Source: Streptomyces sp. ISL-66 (GTDB lineage: Bacteria > Actinomycetota > Actinomycetes > Streptomycetales > Streptomycetaceae). From it: a stretch of 48,783 nt of DNA. The notes under the pieces were generated by a model. The model saw only the letters and a list, made by a program, of their open reading frames with translations, searched no databases and was not told the origin of the DNA. Position numbers and translations under genes: made by a program. Numbering within the stretch: position 1 is the first letter of the stretch; each line of letters begins with the position of its first letter. The stretch is taken from assembly GCF_018614135.1 (NCBI RefSeq), contig NZ_JAGGOW010000015.1:1-48783 (forward strand). The letters run 5' to 3'. This document shows positions 41,753 to 48,783 of this stretch, one piece after another.

Positions 41753-43201
41753 TCATTCCTGAATGCGCAGGGCGAGCGCGGGGCAACGGCGCACCGCCCG
41801 GAGCGCCTTCGGCCGCAGCCGCCCCGGGACCGGCATGACGCCCTGGGAGGGGTATCCGTCGGCGTCCAGCCGGACGACGTCCGGCAGCAGGTCCACGCAC
41901 AGGCCGTGGCCCTTGCACAACGTCCAGTCCACGACGAGCCGTTCGGGGTTCTCGTCGGCGGGCAGCGGCAGCGCGCCCAGCACGCGGCGCCCGCAGCCGC
42001 TGCCGAGCGCGTGGTCGCGGAACTCCTCGGGGAAGACCGCGAGCGCGGAGGCCACGAAGGAGGAGGTGCCGTCCGGGTGGGAGCACGCGCCGCGGCCGAG
42101 CACCCCCCGCATCCGCGCCTGCACCGCGTCGAGGGCCGCTCCGCCCCCGCCGGCCACGAGCTGCTCGACGGCATCGGCGAGCGAGGGGAGCCCCCGTACG
42201 CAGGGCCCGCACTGGCCCGCCGATTCGTCCGCCATCCAGCGGGTGACCCGCGCCACTTCCCCGGCCGGACAGGTGTCCTCGGGCAGCGGCAGCACCGCGC
42301 CCGCCCCCAGTACGGCGTCGTACGCCGCCAGCGACCGCCGGGACAGGGCGGCCTCGCGGGCCGCCGCCGGAGCCAGCCAGCGGCCGTGGTAGCCGCCGAC
42401 CAGCACGCCCTGGCCGGGGACCGTTCCGCACAGGTCCAGCACGTACGCCAGGGAGGTCCCGAGCGGCACCTCGACGACCGTCGACCCGGCGACGGTGAGC
42501 AGGGTGGTACCCGGCTCCTCGGGCAGGCCCGCCGTGCGGTACTCCGGTGCGCCGAGCCGTGCGGCGACGGCGAGGTGCGCGTACGTCTCCGCGTTCGACA
42601 GCAGGGTGGGCAGCCCGCCGAGTCCGCGTTCGCTGGTCCGCACCTTCTGCCCGGAGGGCAGGGCCGGCCCGCCGTCGAGCCCCTTCACGAGGGCGGTGCC
42701 CTCGCCCGTGACGAAGCGTTCGGGGAGTCTGACGACGCGCACGCGGCGCCCGGCCGGGCCCCGTTCGGCGACGGCCGCGCCGAGCGACTGCTCGACGTCC
42801 GCCCGGGTGACGCCGACGACCACGTCCTCGGCTCCGAGCGCCGCGGCGGCCAGCAGGGCGCCGTCGAGCACCAAGTGCGGTACGTGCAGCAGCAGGGCGG
42901 CGTCCTTCAGACAACTCGGTTCGCCCTCGGACGCGTTGACGACGACGGCGCTGCGTCCGTCACGCCCGCGCGCGGAGCGGGTGACGGCCCGGAGCTTGCG
43001 GGCGAACGGGAACCCCGCTCCCCCGCGGCCCCCCAGGCCGATGTCCTCCGCGAGCTCCACCAGTCCGTCGGGCGGGTACGGGGGCAGGGCGCCGTGTACG
43101 GCCAGGTGGCCGGCGCGGTCGAGCCGCGCGGCGACGTCGAGTCCGGCGAGCAGCCGCGGCTGCCCGACGCAGCCGAGCACGGGGCGCGTCACGCCGCTCA
43201 T
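41753..43201 (-). CDS. NuoF-like FMN/Fe-S oxidoreductase fused to a C-terminal ferredoxin domain
   Basis: 482 residues; ATG 43201 overlaps the upstream stop (ATGA). The FMN/NADH-binding glycine loop is IGLGGRGGAGFPFARKL, with NASEGEPSCLKD and TLLSNAETYAHLA as in complex I 51-kDa subunits. An SLBB region (VVEVPLGTSLAYVLDLCG) follows. The Fe-S site reads ESAGQCGPCVRGLP plus a later Cys (GACSHPDG); the first of the usual four Cys is Ala. The last 65 residues are a ferredoxin domain (TLCKGHGLCVDLLPDVVRLD, ending RRCPALAL). It probably passes electrons from NAD(P)H to ferredoxin or to the membrane protein encoded just upstream. Not part of a nuo operon here. Confidence 0.9.
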   Translation of the reverse strand: MSGVTRPVLGCVGQPRLLAGLDVAARLDRAGHLAVHGALPPYPPDGLVELAEDIGLGGRGGAGFPFARKLRAVTRSARGRDGRSAVVVNASEGEPSCLKDAALLLHVPHLVLDGALLAAAALGAEDVVVGVTRADVEQSLGAAVAERGPAGRRVRVVRLPERFVTGEGTALVKGLDGGPALPSGQKVRTSERGLGGLPTLLSNAETYAHLAVAARLGAPEYRTAGLPEEPGTTLLTVAGSTVVEVPLGTSLAYVLDLCGTVPGQGVLVGGYHGRWLAPAAAREAALSRRSLAAYDAVLGAGAVLPLPEDTCPAGEVARVTRWMADESAGQCGPCVRGLPSLADAVEQLVAGGGGAALDAVQARMRGVLGRGACSHPDGTSSFVASALAVFPEEFRDHALGSGCGRRVLGALPLPADENPERLVVDWTLCKGHGLCVDLLPDVVRLDADGYPSQGVMPVPGRLRPKALRAVRRCPALALRIQE

Positions 43202-44217
43202 CGCCGCCCCCGCACACCGTCGAGCGGCTCGAACGGCCGGTCCGCGGGCAGGCCCGCGAGCCCGTACACCGGCCGATCCGCCGGCAGGTCGGCCGGCAGG
43301 TCGGCGGGCCGGAACACCTCGGGTCCGGACTGCCGGGTCAGTCGCGCCGTCAGCAGCTCGGCGGCCCATTCCGCGGGCTTGCGCACGAACGCCGCCGGAT
43401 GGCGCGGCGGCACCCGGGGCGGGGCGGGGACCCCGGTCGGCGGACGCGCGGGCACCGCGCGCGGCTCCGTACGCGACTGGGTACGCAGCCGCGCGCGCAG
43501 GCGGACGGCCAGCAGCGCCGCGACGGCGACGAGGCACAGGGCGTAGGCGGCCGTGACCCAGCCGCCCGCGGCCCGGCCGGACTTGAGCCCGTGGACGAGG
43601 GACGCGCCCCAGGCCGGGTACGCGCCCATGTGCAGGGCCCGCCACCACAGCGAGCGGCCCCGGGTGGCGAAGGCGCTGCGCACGGCCCCGGAGACGGCCA
43701 CCGCCACGAAGAGGTATCCGGCCAGGGTGCCGAGCCCGATGAGCAGCGGCTGGTCCCCGTCCGCGAACGGCAGCACCACCGCGGCGCCGTCGGCCCGGGA
43801 CCGTGCGACCTTGACCCACACGTGCAGGCCGAGGAAGCCGAGCCCGGCGACGGCGAGGCCGCGGTGCACGCCCTGGGCGGCGAGGCGGTGCGCGGAGGCG
43901 AGGAGGGTGCGGTCGGTGGCCGCCAGGCCCCACAGGACGGCGCCGGTGAGCGAGACGAGCGAGAGCACGCCCGCTCCGTAGTCGAGGAAGTCCCACAGGT
44001 GGGTCAGGACGCCGGCACGGGCCGACACGACCAGGGCGGACAGGGCCGCCAGGACCGCGGTGCCCAGGGCCGCGGGATGCGGGCCCCCGGCCGCGGACAG
44101 CAGGGGCGGCCGCCGGACCGCCCTGCGTCCGGCGGCCCGGGCCGCCGTCGCGCCGGTGCGGCGTCTGGCCCGGCGGGCCCGGTGCGAGCGGGGCGTTCGA
44201 GTCTGGGGCAGGGGCAT
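43198..44217 (-). CDS. Ferric-reductase-like transmembrane (cytochrome b-type) protein
   Basis: 339 residues from ATG 44217 with GGGAGA upstream. A basic N-terminus is followed by about six membrane helices between 50 and 240 (AALGTAVLAALSALVVSARA, GVLSLVSLTGAVLWGLAATD, LAVAGLGFLGLHVWVKVAR, LIGLGTLAGYLFVAVAVSGA). His residues in SAHRLAAQGVHRGLA, GLHVWVK, WRALHMGAYPAW and SLVHGLK are spaced as heme ligands of the ferric-reductase/NOX transmembrane domain. The C-terminal 100 residues are Pro/Arg-rich with DLPADLPADRP repeats. It overlaps the NuoF-like gene, so the two form an electron-transfer pair, perhaps delivering electrons to outside acceptors. Gene divergent from the PucR-type regulator. 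Confidence 0.87.
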   Translation of the reverse strand: MPLPQTRTPRSHRARRARRRTGATAARAAGRRAVRRPPLLSAAGGPHPAALGTAVLAALSALVVSARAGVLTHLWDFLDYGAGVLSLVSLTGAVLWGLAATDRTLLASAHRLAAQGVHRGLAVAGLGFLGLHVWVKVARSRADGAAVVLPFADGDQPLLIGLGTLAGYLFVAVAVSGAVRSAFATRGRSLWWRALHMGAYPAWGASLVHGLKSGRAAGGWVTAAYALCLVAVAALLAVRLRARLRTQSRTEPRAVPARPPTGVPAPPRVPPRHPAAFVRKPAEWAAELLTARLTRQSGPEVFRPADLPADLPADRPVYGLAGLPADRPFEPLDGVRGRR

Positions 44218-44689
44218 GTGGTCTCCCAAACGGCCGGGCCCGAGCACTTCCGCCTCGCGCTCGGCGCCCGGAGGTAAAGACGTCGCAACCGCTCCGCGGC
44301 GGGCGGGAGATGGGCGCTTCGCCCACCGGACCGGCCGGGAGCGGGGGCCGGAGTGCAGAAGCATCGTGGAGCTTCGCAAGCCCTCCACGAGATTTATCGA
44401 AACGTGATAATTTCTGGCCCTCGCACAGCCATCGCATCGAACATCCCCGGAAGATTCCCTTCCAGTGGTGCGGATGCGACGCGGTTGACGCCTGGTTCGC
44501 CGCCGCACCTCCCCGACGGCGCTCGGACCAAGGTCGCGGGACTGCAAGCGGTTGGCATGTTCCTGGAGGGAGTACGGGGGTGCCCGACTCCCCTGCCGGC
44601 ACTGCGTCGGCGGGGAGGAAGGCGATCACCCCGGCAGGGTTGCCACCCTCCCACGGGGCAGGTCACACCCCGGCTTGAACGAGGTAACA
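44218..44689. promoter_or_regulatory. Divergent control region (472 bp) with hairpins and inverted repeats
   Basis: No gene is convincing here. CGTGGAG (44365-44371) and CTCCACG (44383-44389) form a hairpin with an inner GCTT/AAGC extension. Immediately after is TTATC (44394-44398) / GATAA (44406-44410) in a locally AT-rich patch, likely promoter or operator sequence. The 3' part (44560-44680) before the regulator has GC-rich short repeats. Serves the ferric-reductase operon leftward and the PucR-type gene rightward. Confidence 0.45.
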
Positions 44690-46027
44690 ATGTGCGAACT
44701 TCTGAACCGCATCTGGTCCCGCCCCAGAGGCGAATGGACCCGGGTCCTGCGCAAGGAACTGCCCACGCTCGCGGCGGGGATGGTGGAGGAACTGCGGGAA
44801 ACCATCCCGGGGTTCTCGGCGCTCGTCGAGGAGCTCGACGACGAGCTGGTCAGACAGCGGGTGGAGACGGCCCTCCTCACCGCCCTCGGTTACCGCGAAG
44901 CCGCGGCGGGCGAACAGGCTCGGCGGACGGTGGCGGACCGGGACCGGGGCGACCTGGAACTCGGCCGGGGCCATGGGCACGACCGGGCCCGGGACCTGGC
45001 CCAGGACCTGGGGCGGGACCCGGGGCAGGACCCGGACCGGTCCGCCCGGCGACGCGGCCCTGAGGCCGCCACCACGGCCGGGACCGGCGCCGGGAACGGG
45101 AACGGGGCGGCCTCGACCGGGCCCCCGAGCGGAACCGCCGCCGCGGCGGCCCGCGCCGCTGAACCCTTCCCCGGCGGATCTCCCGTACCCCTGAAGGCCG
45201 TTCCCGCGCAGCGCACTGCGGGCTCGTCCCGCGAGCCCGCCCGCCGGGAGCTCTTCGCGGCGCTCACGGGCGACCTCCCCCTCCCCGATCTGGTGCTGGC
45301 CGAACTGGCGAACGCGGCCGGCTGGCCGCTGCCCGTGGCCGTACGGGCCATAGCGCCGGCCTCGCCCGGCGAGACCCAGCAGCTCGCGGCCCTCCTCGAC
45401 GACTGCCTCGGCGGCATGGCCGGGGGCCAGCCCTGCCTGCTCGTCCCGACCGAGGACCCGGAGGAGCGCACCGCCCTGGACTGCGCGCTGCGCGGCCGGT
45501 TCGCCGCCGTCGGCCACCCCGTCGCACCCCGCGACACCGCCTCCTCCCTGCGCTGGGCCGTCCGGCTGCTGTCCCTGACCCCGACGCGCGCCGGGCTCGA
45601 CACCCGGGCCGTCTACGTCGACGACCACCTCTCCACCCTGCTCCTCCTCCAGGACGAGCCGCTGGCGCACGCGCTCGCCGCCCGCTGGCTGCGCCCGCTC
45701 GCGGACCTGACCCCGCGCCAGAGCGAACGGCTCGAAGTGACCCTGCTCGCCTGGCTGGAGGGCGGCGGCGCGCCCGAGGCGGCGAAGGCGCTGAGCGTGC
45801 ACCCGCAGACGGTCCGCTACCGCATGCGGCAGCTGGAGAAGCTCTTCGGTCCCGGACTGCGGGACCCGCGCACCCGGTTCGAGCTGGAACTGGCCCTGCG
45901 CAGCCGCCGCCTGATGGCCCAGGTCCGGCTGCGGCCCTCCCGCGGCAGCCGCCGCGCCCGCGTGGTCGCCGCCGACTTCCGGCCGCCGCTGGGCGCCGGA
46001 CGCATCGCCCGCGTCAACGGCCTCTGA
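44690..46027 (+). CDS. PucR-type helix-turn-helix transcriptional regulator
   Basis: 445 residues from ATG 44690 with GAGG a few bases upstream. The N-terminal helical domain (about 1-85, VLRKELPTLAAGMVEELRET, FSALVEELDDELVRQRVE) is the RsbR/PucR-like sensing part. A disordered linker (about 85-175, rich in Asp/Arg/Gly/Ala) is followed by a central GGDEF-like/CdaR-type region and a C-terminal PucR HTH_30 domain (LLAWLEGGGAPEAAKALSVH, PQTVRYRMRQLEKLFGPGL, then DPRTRFELELALRSRRL). A close Streptomyces relative is the family that controls secondary metabolism (for example FasR-like). Target unknown; the divergent electron-transfer operon is the nearest candidate. Confidence 0.9.
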   Translation: MCELLNRIWSRPRGEWTRVLRKELPTLAAGMVEELRETIPGFSALVEELDDELVRQRVETALLTALGYREAAAGEQARRTVADRDRGDLELGRGHGHDRARDLAQDLGRDPGQDPDRSARRRGPEAATTAGTGAGNGNGAASTGPPSGTAAAAARAAEPFPGGSPVPLKAVPAQRTAGSSREPARRELFAALTGDLPLPDLVLAELANAAGWPLPVAVRAIAPASPGETQQLAALLDDCLGGMAGGQPCLLVPTEDPEERTALDCALRGRFAAVGHPVAPRDTASSLRWAVRLLSLTPTRAGLDTRAVYVDDHLSTLLLLQDEPLAHALAARWLRPLADLTPRQSERLEVTLLAWLEGGGAPEAAKALSVHPQTVRYRMRQLEKLFGPGLRDPRTRFELELALRSRRLMAQVRLRPSRGSRRARVVAADFRPPLGAGRIARVNGL

Positions 46028-46056
46028 CCCCACCGCCGGGGCGCCCCGACGGCAAG

Positions 46057-46094
46057 ACGGTGCCGGTCCGAAGGAGGCTTCGGACCGGCACCGT
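46057..46094. terminator. Perfect 17-bp bidirectional terminator
   Basis: ACGGTGCCGGTCCGAAG (46057-46073) and CTTCGGACCGGCACCGT (46078-46094) pair without mismatch around GAGG. It lies between the convergent PucR-type and DUF1996 genes, 30 bp after one stop and 40 bp from the other, and should end both transcripts. Confidence 0.92.
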
Positions 46095-46133
46095 TCCCGG
46101 GGCCACGCGGGGGAGGCGCGCCGCCCCGGGGGC

Positions 46134-47528
46134 TCAGCCGCAGGTGCGCCCGCCGTTGATGCAGCGCACCGCCTCCGCCATCAGGGCGTCGGGCATGACG
46201 TTGATGAAGTCGCCGTGGTCGGTCGCCGGCTTGTGCAACTGCTCGGGGAAGCTGTCCACCGCGATGCGCGCGCCCGGGGGTACCGCGTAGACGATGCGCT
46301 GCACCAGCTGCGGGAGCGCCTTGAAGCCGGAGCCGCAGGAACCGTCACCGGCGGCGAAGGCCACGTGCGTGCGGTGGTTGGCGCTGTCGGTGTTCCGGCC
46401 GTCCCAGCAGCTCTGGAAGCTGAACGTCCGTACCACGTCGCTGCCCTTGGGGCAGATGGGGTACTTGTCCTTCAACTGCCGGTTCTCGAATCCGGTGCAG
46501 CTCCACGAGGCGTTGGCGTTGGCCGGCCCGTTGGTGAACGCCTTCGCGTCACCGGTGATGATCCGCAGGAAGCGCGGCATGGCGGTGACGCGGGAGACGG
46601 CACTGCCCTTGAACTGGATGGTGACCTGCTTGGGCCGCAGGATCGTGCCGACGTTGGCGTCCTGGCCGCCGCCGGGCGCGCCCGCGTCCCGTTCCGCCTT
46701 TCCGTCGCGCAGCCGCAGCACGGGCCAGTAGTACGTGGACAGGTCGCCGTTGGTGCAGGTGGTCCCGGAGGCGGCCAGGCTGTTGTTGGTGGAGAAGGCG
46801 TCCGCGGTCTTGTTGCCCACGTAGTCGTGCATGTGGTGGGCGCCGTTGCTCACGCCGGGGGCGACGATCACGTTGTCCGGGTTGAGGTGGCGGTTCTCGT
46901 TGCGGCCGCACTGCACGGAGAAGGACCCTTTGGACGCACCGGCTTTGGGCTTCGGAGCGCGGATGTTCGGTTTCACCGAGCCGATGGCGACGAAGTCTCC
47001 GCGTGCCGGGCCGCCCTTCGCGCGGGCGGCCGTCGGGCCCTCGGCGTCCTCGGCGACCGGAGCCTCCCGCATCGCGCAGGCGCTCAGCTCGTCCAGCCCG
47101 TCGGGGCGGGCGGCGCTCTTGCCGATCGCGTCGGACATCCGGCCGATCGTCTCGCCCCGCTGGTCCTTCAGCTCCCCGAGCAGCGCGTCTCCCCGCGCCT
47201 TGCCCGTGGCGAGCCGCTGGTAGGCGTCGGCGATCTGGGTGTCCAGCCCCGCGAGCTCCTGATCCACCTCGGGCCGCGCGCCCTCGGGCACCTCGCGCAG
47301 CTGCTCGCCCACGTCGGGGCAGTCGATGGTGGCCGTGACCGGCGCCGAACGCGCCGAGTCCTGTCCGGCGGAGGCTCCCTGGGCGGCGACGACGACCGCG
47401 CCGCCGCCGAGGGCCAGGGCCACCGCGAGGGCGAGGGCCTTGTAGGAGGGCCGGAGCCGGCGTTTGTGCCCCGCGCGGCCCGTGCGGCTCGTACGGCCTG
47501 CGCGGCTCGTACGGCTGGTTCGACTCAT
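46134..47528 (-). CDS. Secreted DUF1996-domain protein
   Basis: 464 residues from ATG 47528. The N-terminus is an Arg/Ser/Thr repeat (SRTSRTSRAGRTSRTGRAG) followed by a hydrophobic signal helix (ALALAVALALGGGAVVVAAQGASA). Residues 60-170 are helical and charged (QIADAYQRLATGKARGDALL). The DUF1996 domain (about 215-460) is recognised from QCGRNENRHLNPDNVIVAPG, GAHHMHDYVGN, TYYWPVLRLRDG, SFQSCWDGRNTDSANHRTHV and VYAVPPGARI. Cys pairs suggest disulfides, fitting secretion. The function of this domain is unknown; fungal members are wall-associated. It is 9 bp downstream of the DUF4142 gene. Confidence 0.87.
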   Translation of the reverse strand: MSRTSRTSRAGRTSRTGRAGHKRRLRPSYKALALAVALALGGGAVVVAAQGASAGQDSARSAPVTATIDCPDVGEQLREVPEGARPEVDQELAGLDTQIADAYQRLATGKARGDALLGELKDQRGETIGRMSDAIGKSAARPDGLDELSACAMREAPVAEDAEGPTAARAKGGPARGDFVAIGSVKPNIRAPKPKAGASKGSFSVQCGRNENRHLNPDNVIVAPGVSNGAHHMHDYVGNKTADAFSTNNSLAASGTTCTNGDLSTYYWPVLRLRDGKAERDAGAPGGGQDANVGTILRPKQVTIQFKGSAVSRVTAMPRFLRIITGDAKAFTNGPANANASWSCTGFENRQLKDKYPICPKGSDVVRTFSFQSCWDGRNTDSANHRTHVAFAAGDGSCGSGFKALPQLVQRIVYAVPPGARIAVDSFPEQLHKPATDHGDFINVMPDALMAEAVRCINGGRTCG

Positions 47529-47537
47529 GCGATCACT

Positions 47538-48251
47538 TCACTTCCTCGGTCGGGAATCGTTGGAGGAGGCGGGTACGGAGTCCGCCAGGCCGTCGAAATC
47601 GACCAGCCCACTGGCTTCGAGGACCGAGATGTGGTCCAGGACCGTCGTGTTGGCGTCCGAGGCCAGCTCTCGGACCATGGAATTGCGCGTCTGCGCCCGT
47701 ACTTGCGCCACGAGCGTGAACACCTTGCCGTGCGCCCTGCGCAGCAGCTGGATGAACAGGCGCTCGTACGCGGGTCCTTGTGCGCGGTTCAACTGGTCGA
47801 GCCAGGCCCGCTGCTGTTCGTTCGGCCGGTCCGGCAGGTCGACGCCGAGGGCCTGGCCGACCTCCAGGACCCGGCGGTCCAGTTCGGTGTGGCCCTCGAT
47901 GAGGTGTTCCCCGGCGGTCCGCACCGCCGGGGCGGATCCGCGCTGCTCGGCCTGCCTGCCGGCGGGCAGCTCCCACAGCCCGGCGAGCCGCACCTTGCGG
48001 ACGAAATCGCGGTCCTGTGGAGTGAGCGGCCCGAAGGCCGTGCTCATGACCCCGCCGCCGTCGTCGTCGGCGGAGGGGGGAACCGTGAGGGGGGCCGCGG
48101 CCGCTTCGGCGGACGCGCCGCCGAAGTTCCGCACGGGGATCAACAGCGCGATCAGCGTGAGGGCGAGGGCTCCGATGACGATGCCCGTACCCATCACGTG
48201 TCGCGAAGCGACCGACATGCTGCCGACGGTGGACCGGCGGATTGACGGCAC
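47538..48251 (-). CDS. DUF4142-domain membrane-anchored or secreted protein
   Basis: 237 residues from GTG 48251, with a perfect AAGGAGG at the right distance. An N-terminal signal or membrane helix (GTGIVIGALALTLIALLIPV) precedes a ferritin-like four-helix DUF4142 domain (about 90-235): LTPQDRDFVRKVRLAGLWEL, AGEHLIEGHTELDRRVLEVG, LFIQLLRRAHGKVFTLVAQV and RAQTRNSMVRELASDANTTV. Family function unknown; predicted extracytoplasmic. First gene of a two-gene operon with the DUF1996 protein. Confidence 0.87.
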   Translation of the reverse strand: MPSIRRSTVGSMSVASRHVMGTGIVIGALALTLIALLIPVRNFGGASAEAAAAPLTVPPSADDDGGGVMSTAFGPLTPQDRDFVRKVRLAGLWELPAGRQAEQRGSAPAVRTAGEHLIEGHTELDRRVLEVGQALGVDLPDRPNEQQRAWLDQLNRAQGPAYERLFIQLLRRAHGKVFTLVAQVRAQTRNSMVRELASDANTTVLDHISVLEASGLVDFDGLADSVPASSNDSRPRK

Positions 48252-48494
48252 TGCGCCTCCTTGCTGCCTGGACCGGGAGAGTGCCTGCGGCTCCCGATCT
48301 CCGGGTGGCAAGGGACGCTAGTGCCCGCCGGGGCACCTCTTTCGAAGCCCCATCACGAATGGACAAACATCCGGGAGACGGCCCGAAGGGCTGCTATGGG
48401 CCGGTCGGCGGGAGCGGCTCCGTCGCCTTCACGGCCTCCTTCGGAGCGGGCGTGCCGGGCGAGAGGTCCTGTGCCGCGGACCGGGCCGAGCGCC

Positions 48495-48783
48495 TTACCG
48501 CCGCCGGCCCGGCCGCGGTCGCCGCGGCTCGGTGACGGCGCCCGGGCCGCCCGCCACCGGATCCCGCGCCGGGCCGGTCCGGCTCCCCCGCAGCGGCGTC
48601 AGCAGCCCCGAACCGGCGATCAGCAGGCACAGCGCGCCGGCGGCCAGGCTCACCGGCGGGACCCCGTGGCGGCCGGCCAGCCACATGAGCAGCGCGGCCC
48701 CCACCGGGCCCGAGGCGTTGTGCACCGTCCAGAACGCGGCGGTGACCCGCCCGAGCAGGTGGTCGGGGGTGACCTCCTGGCGC
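48495..48783 (-). CDS. MFS transporter, 3' end only (cut by window edge)
   Basis: The reading frame is open to the last base of the window. The visible C-terminal part reads RQEVTPDHLLGRVTAAFWTV and then GPVGAALLMWLAGRHGVPPVS, followed by the helix LAAGALCLLIAGSGLL and a basic Pro/Gly tail. The RVTAAFWTVHNASGPVGA pattern is the last cytoplasmic loop and helix 11 of MFS_3-type exporters. The start lies beyond 48783. About 240 bp to the left (48252-48494) hold no gene I can support. Confidence 0.8.
   Translation of the reverse strand, partial: RQEVTPDHLLGRVTAAFWTVHNASGPVGAALLMWLAGRHGVPPVSLAAGALCLLIAGSGLLTPLRGSRTGPARDPVAGGPGAVTEPRRPRPGRRR

Overview
The window is high-GC actinobacterial chromosome, almost certainly Streptomyces. 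GTG starts are frequent, genes overlap by 1-4 bases, and the content is typical of the genus: SpoIIE-type phosphatases, an Rpf/LysM/M23 cell-wall protein, secreted glycosidases with ricin-type (CBM13) tails, SCO0930-like lipoproteins, a PucR-type regulator and a TTA codon in a regulator. I saw no tRNA, rRNA, CRISPR array or intact insertion sequence.

Layout. 1-8.6 kb: Fpg/Nei DNA glycosylase; DUF6777 lipoprotein plus PAS-GAF-PP2C-ATPase phosphatase; a divergent YndJ / DUF1990 / lipase-maturation-factor operon behind two GAACNNGTTC palindromes; a convergent NAD-dependent epimerase. 8.7-16.3 kb: a 58-residue small protein between strong hairpins; a zinc-ribbon SDR protein; a DMT transporter whose 3' end overlaps an Rpf/LysM/M23 gene antisense; gnd; a proline-rich peptide; panD with a small GNAT gene. 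16.4-24.8 kb: a beta-glucan degradation island (GH16 and GH30 enzymes with CBM13 tails, LacI regulator, GH3 beta-glucosidase). Its left edge runs into a decayed aldehyde dehydrogenase fragment. An XRE-type membrane protein overlaps the GH3 end.

27.2-40 kb is the most unusual part: a two-operon RiPP-like locus. Leftward runs a 65-aa precursor-like peptide ending in Cys, then a hairpin, an rSAM-SPASM enzyme, an EpiD-like cysteine decarboxylase (HFCD flavoprotein), an MFS exporter and a B12-type radical SAM enzyme. Rightward runs a LuxR-HTH gene fused in frame to a second, clearly homologous precursor-like domain, then a class III cyclase-AAA-TPR giant, an intracellular subtilase, a GAF protein and an ATP-grasp ligase. 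All junctions in this second operon overlap. The regulator gene looks leaderless and carries a TTA at codon 5. The two homologous leader-like peptides tie the divergent operons together; I do not recognise this combination as a described RiPP class.

40-48.8 kb: two lipoproteins (one with SCO0930-type repeats) downstream of a NuoF-like/ferredoxin protein and a ferric-reductase-like membrane protein, suggesting electron transfer across the membrane; a divergent PucR-type regulator closed by a 17-bp hairpin; a DUF4142/DUF1996 secreted pair; and the 3' end of an MFS transporter cut by the window edge.

All functional calls rest on reading sequence and motifs by eye. No database search was run.
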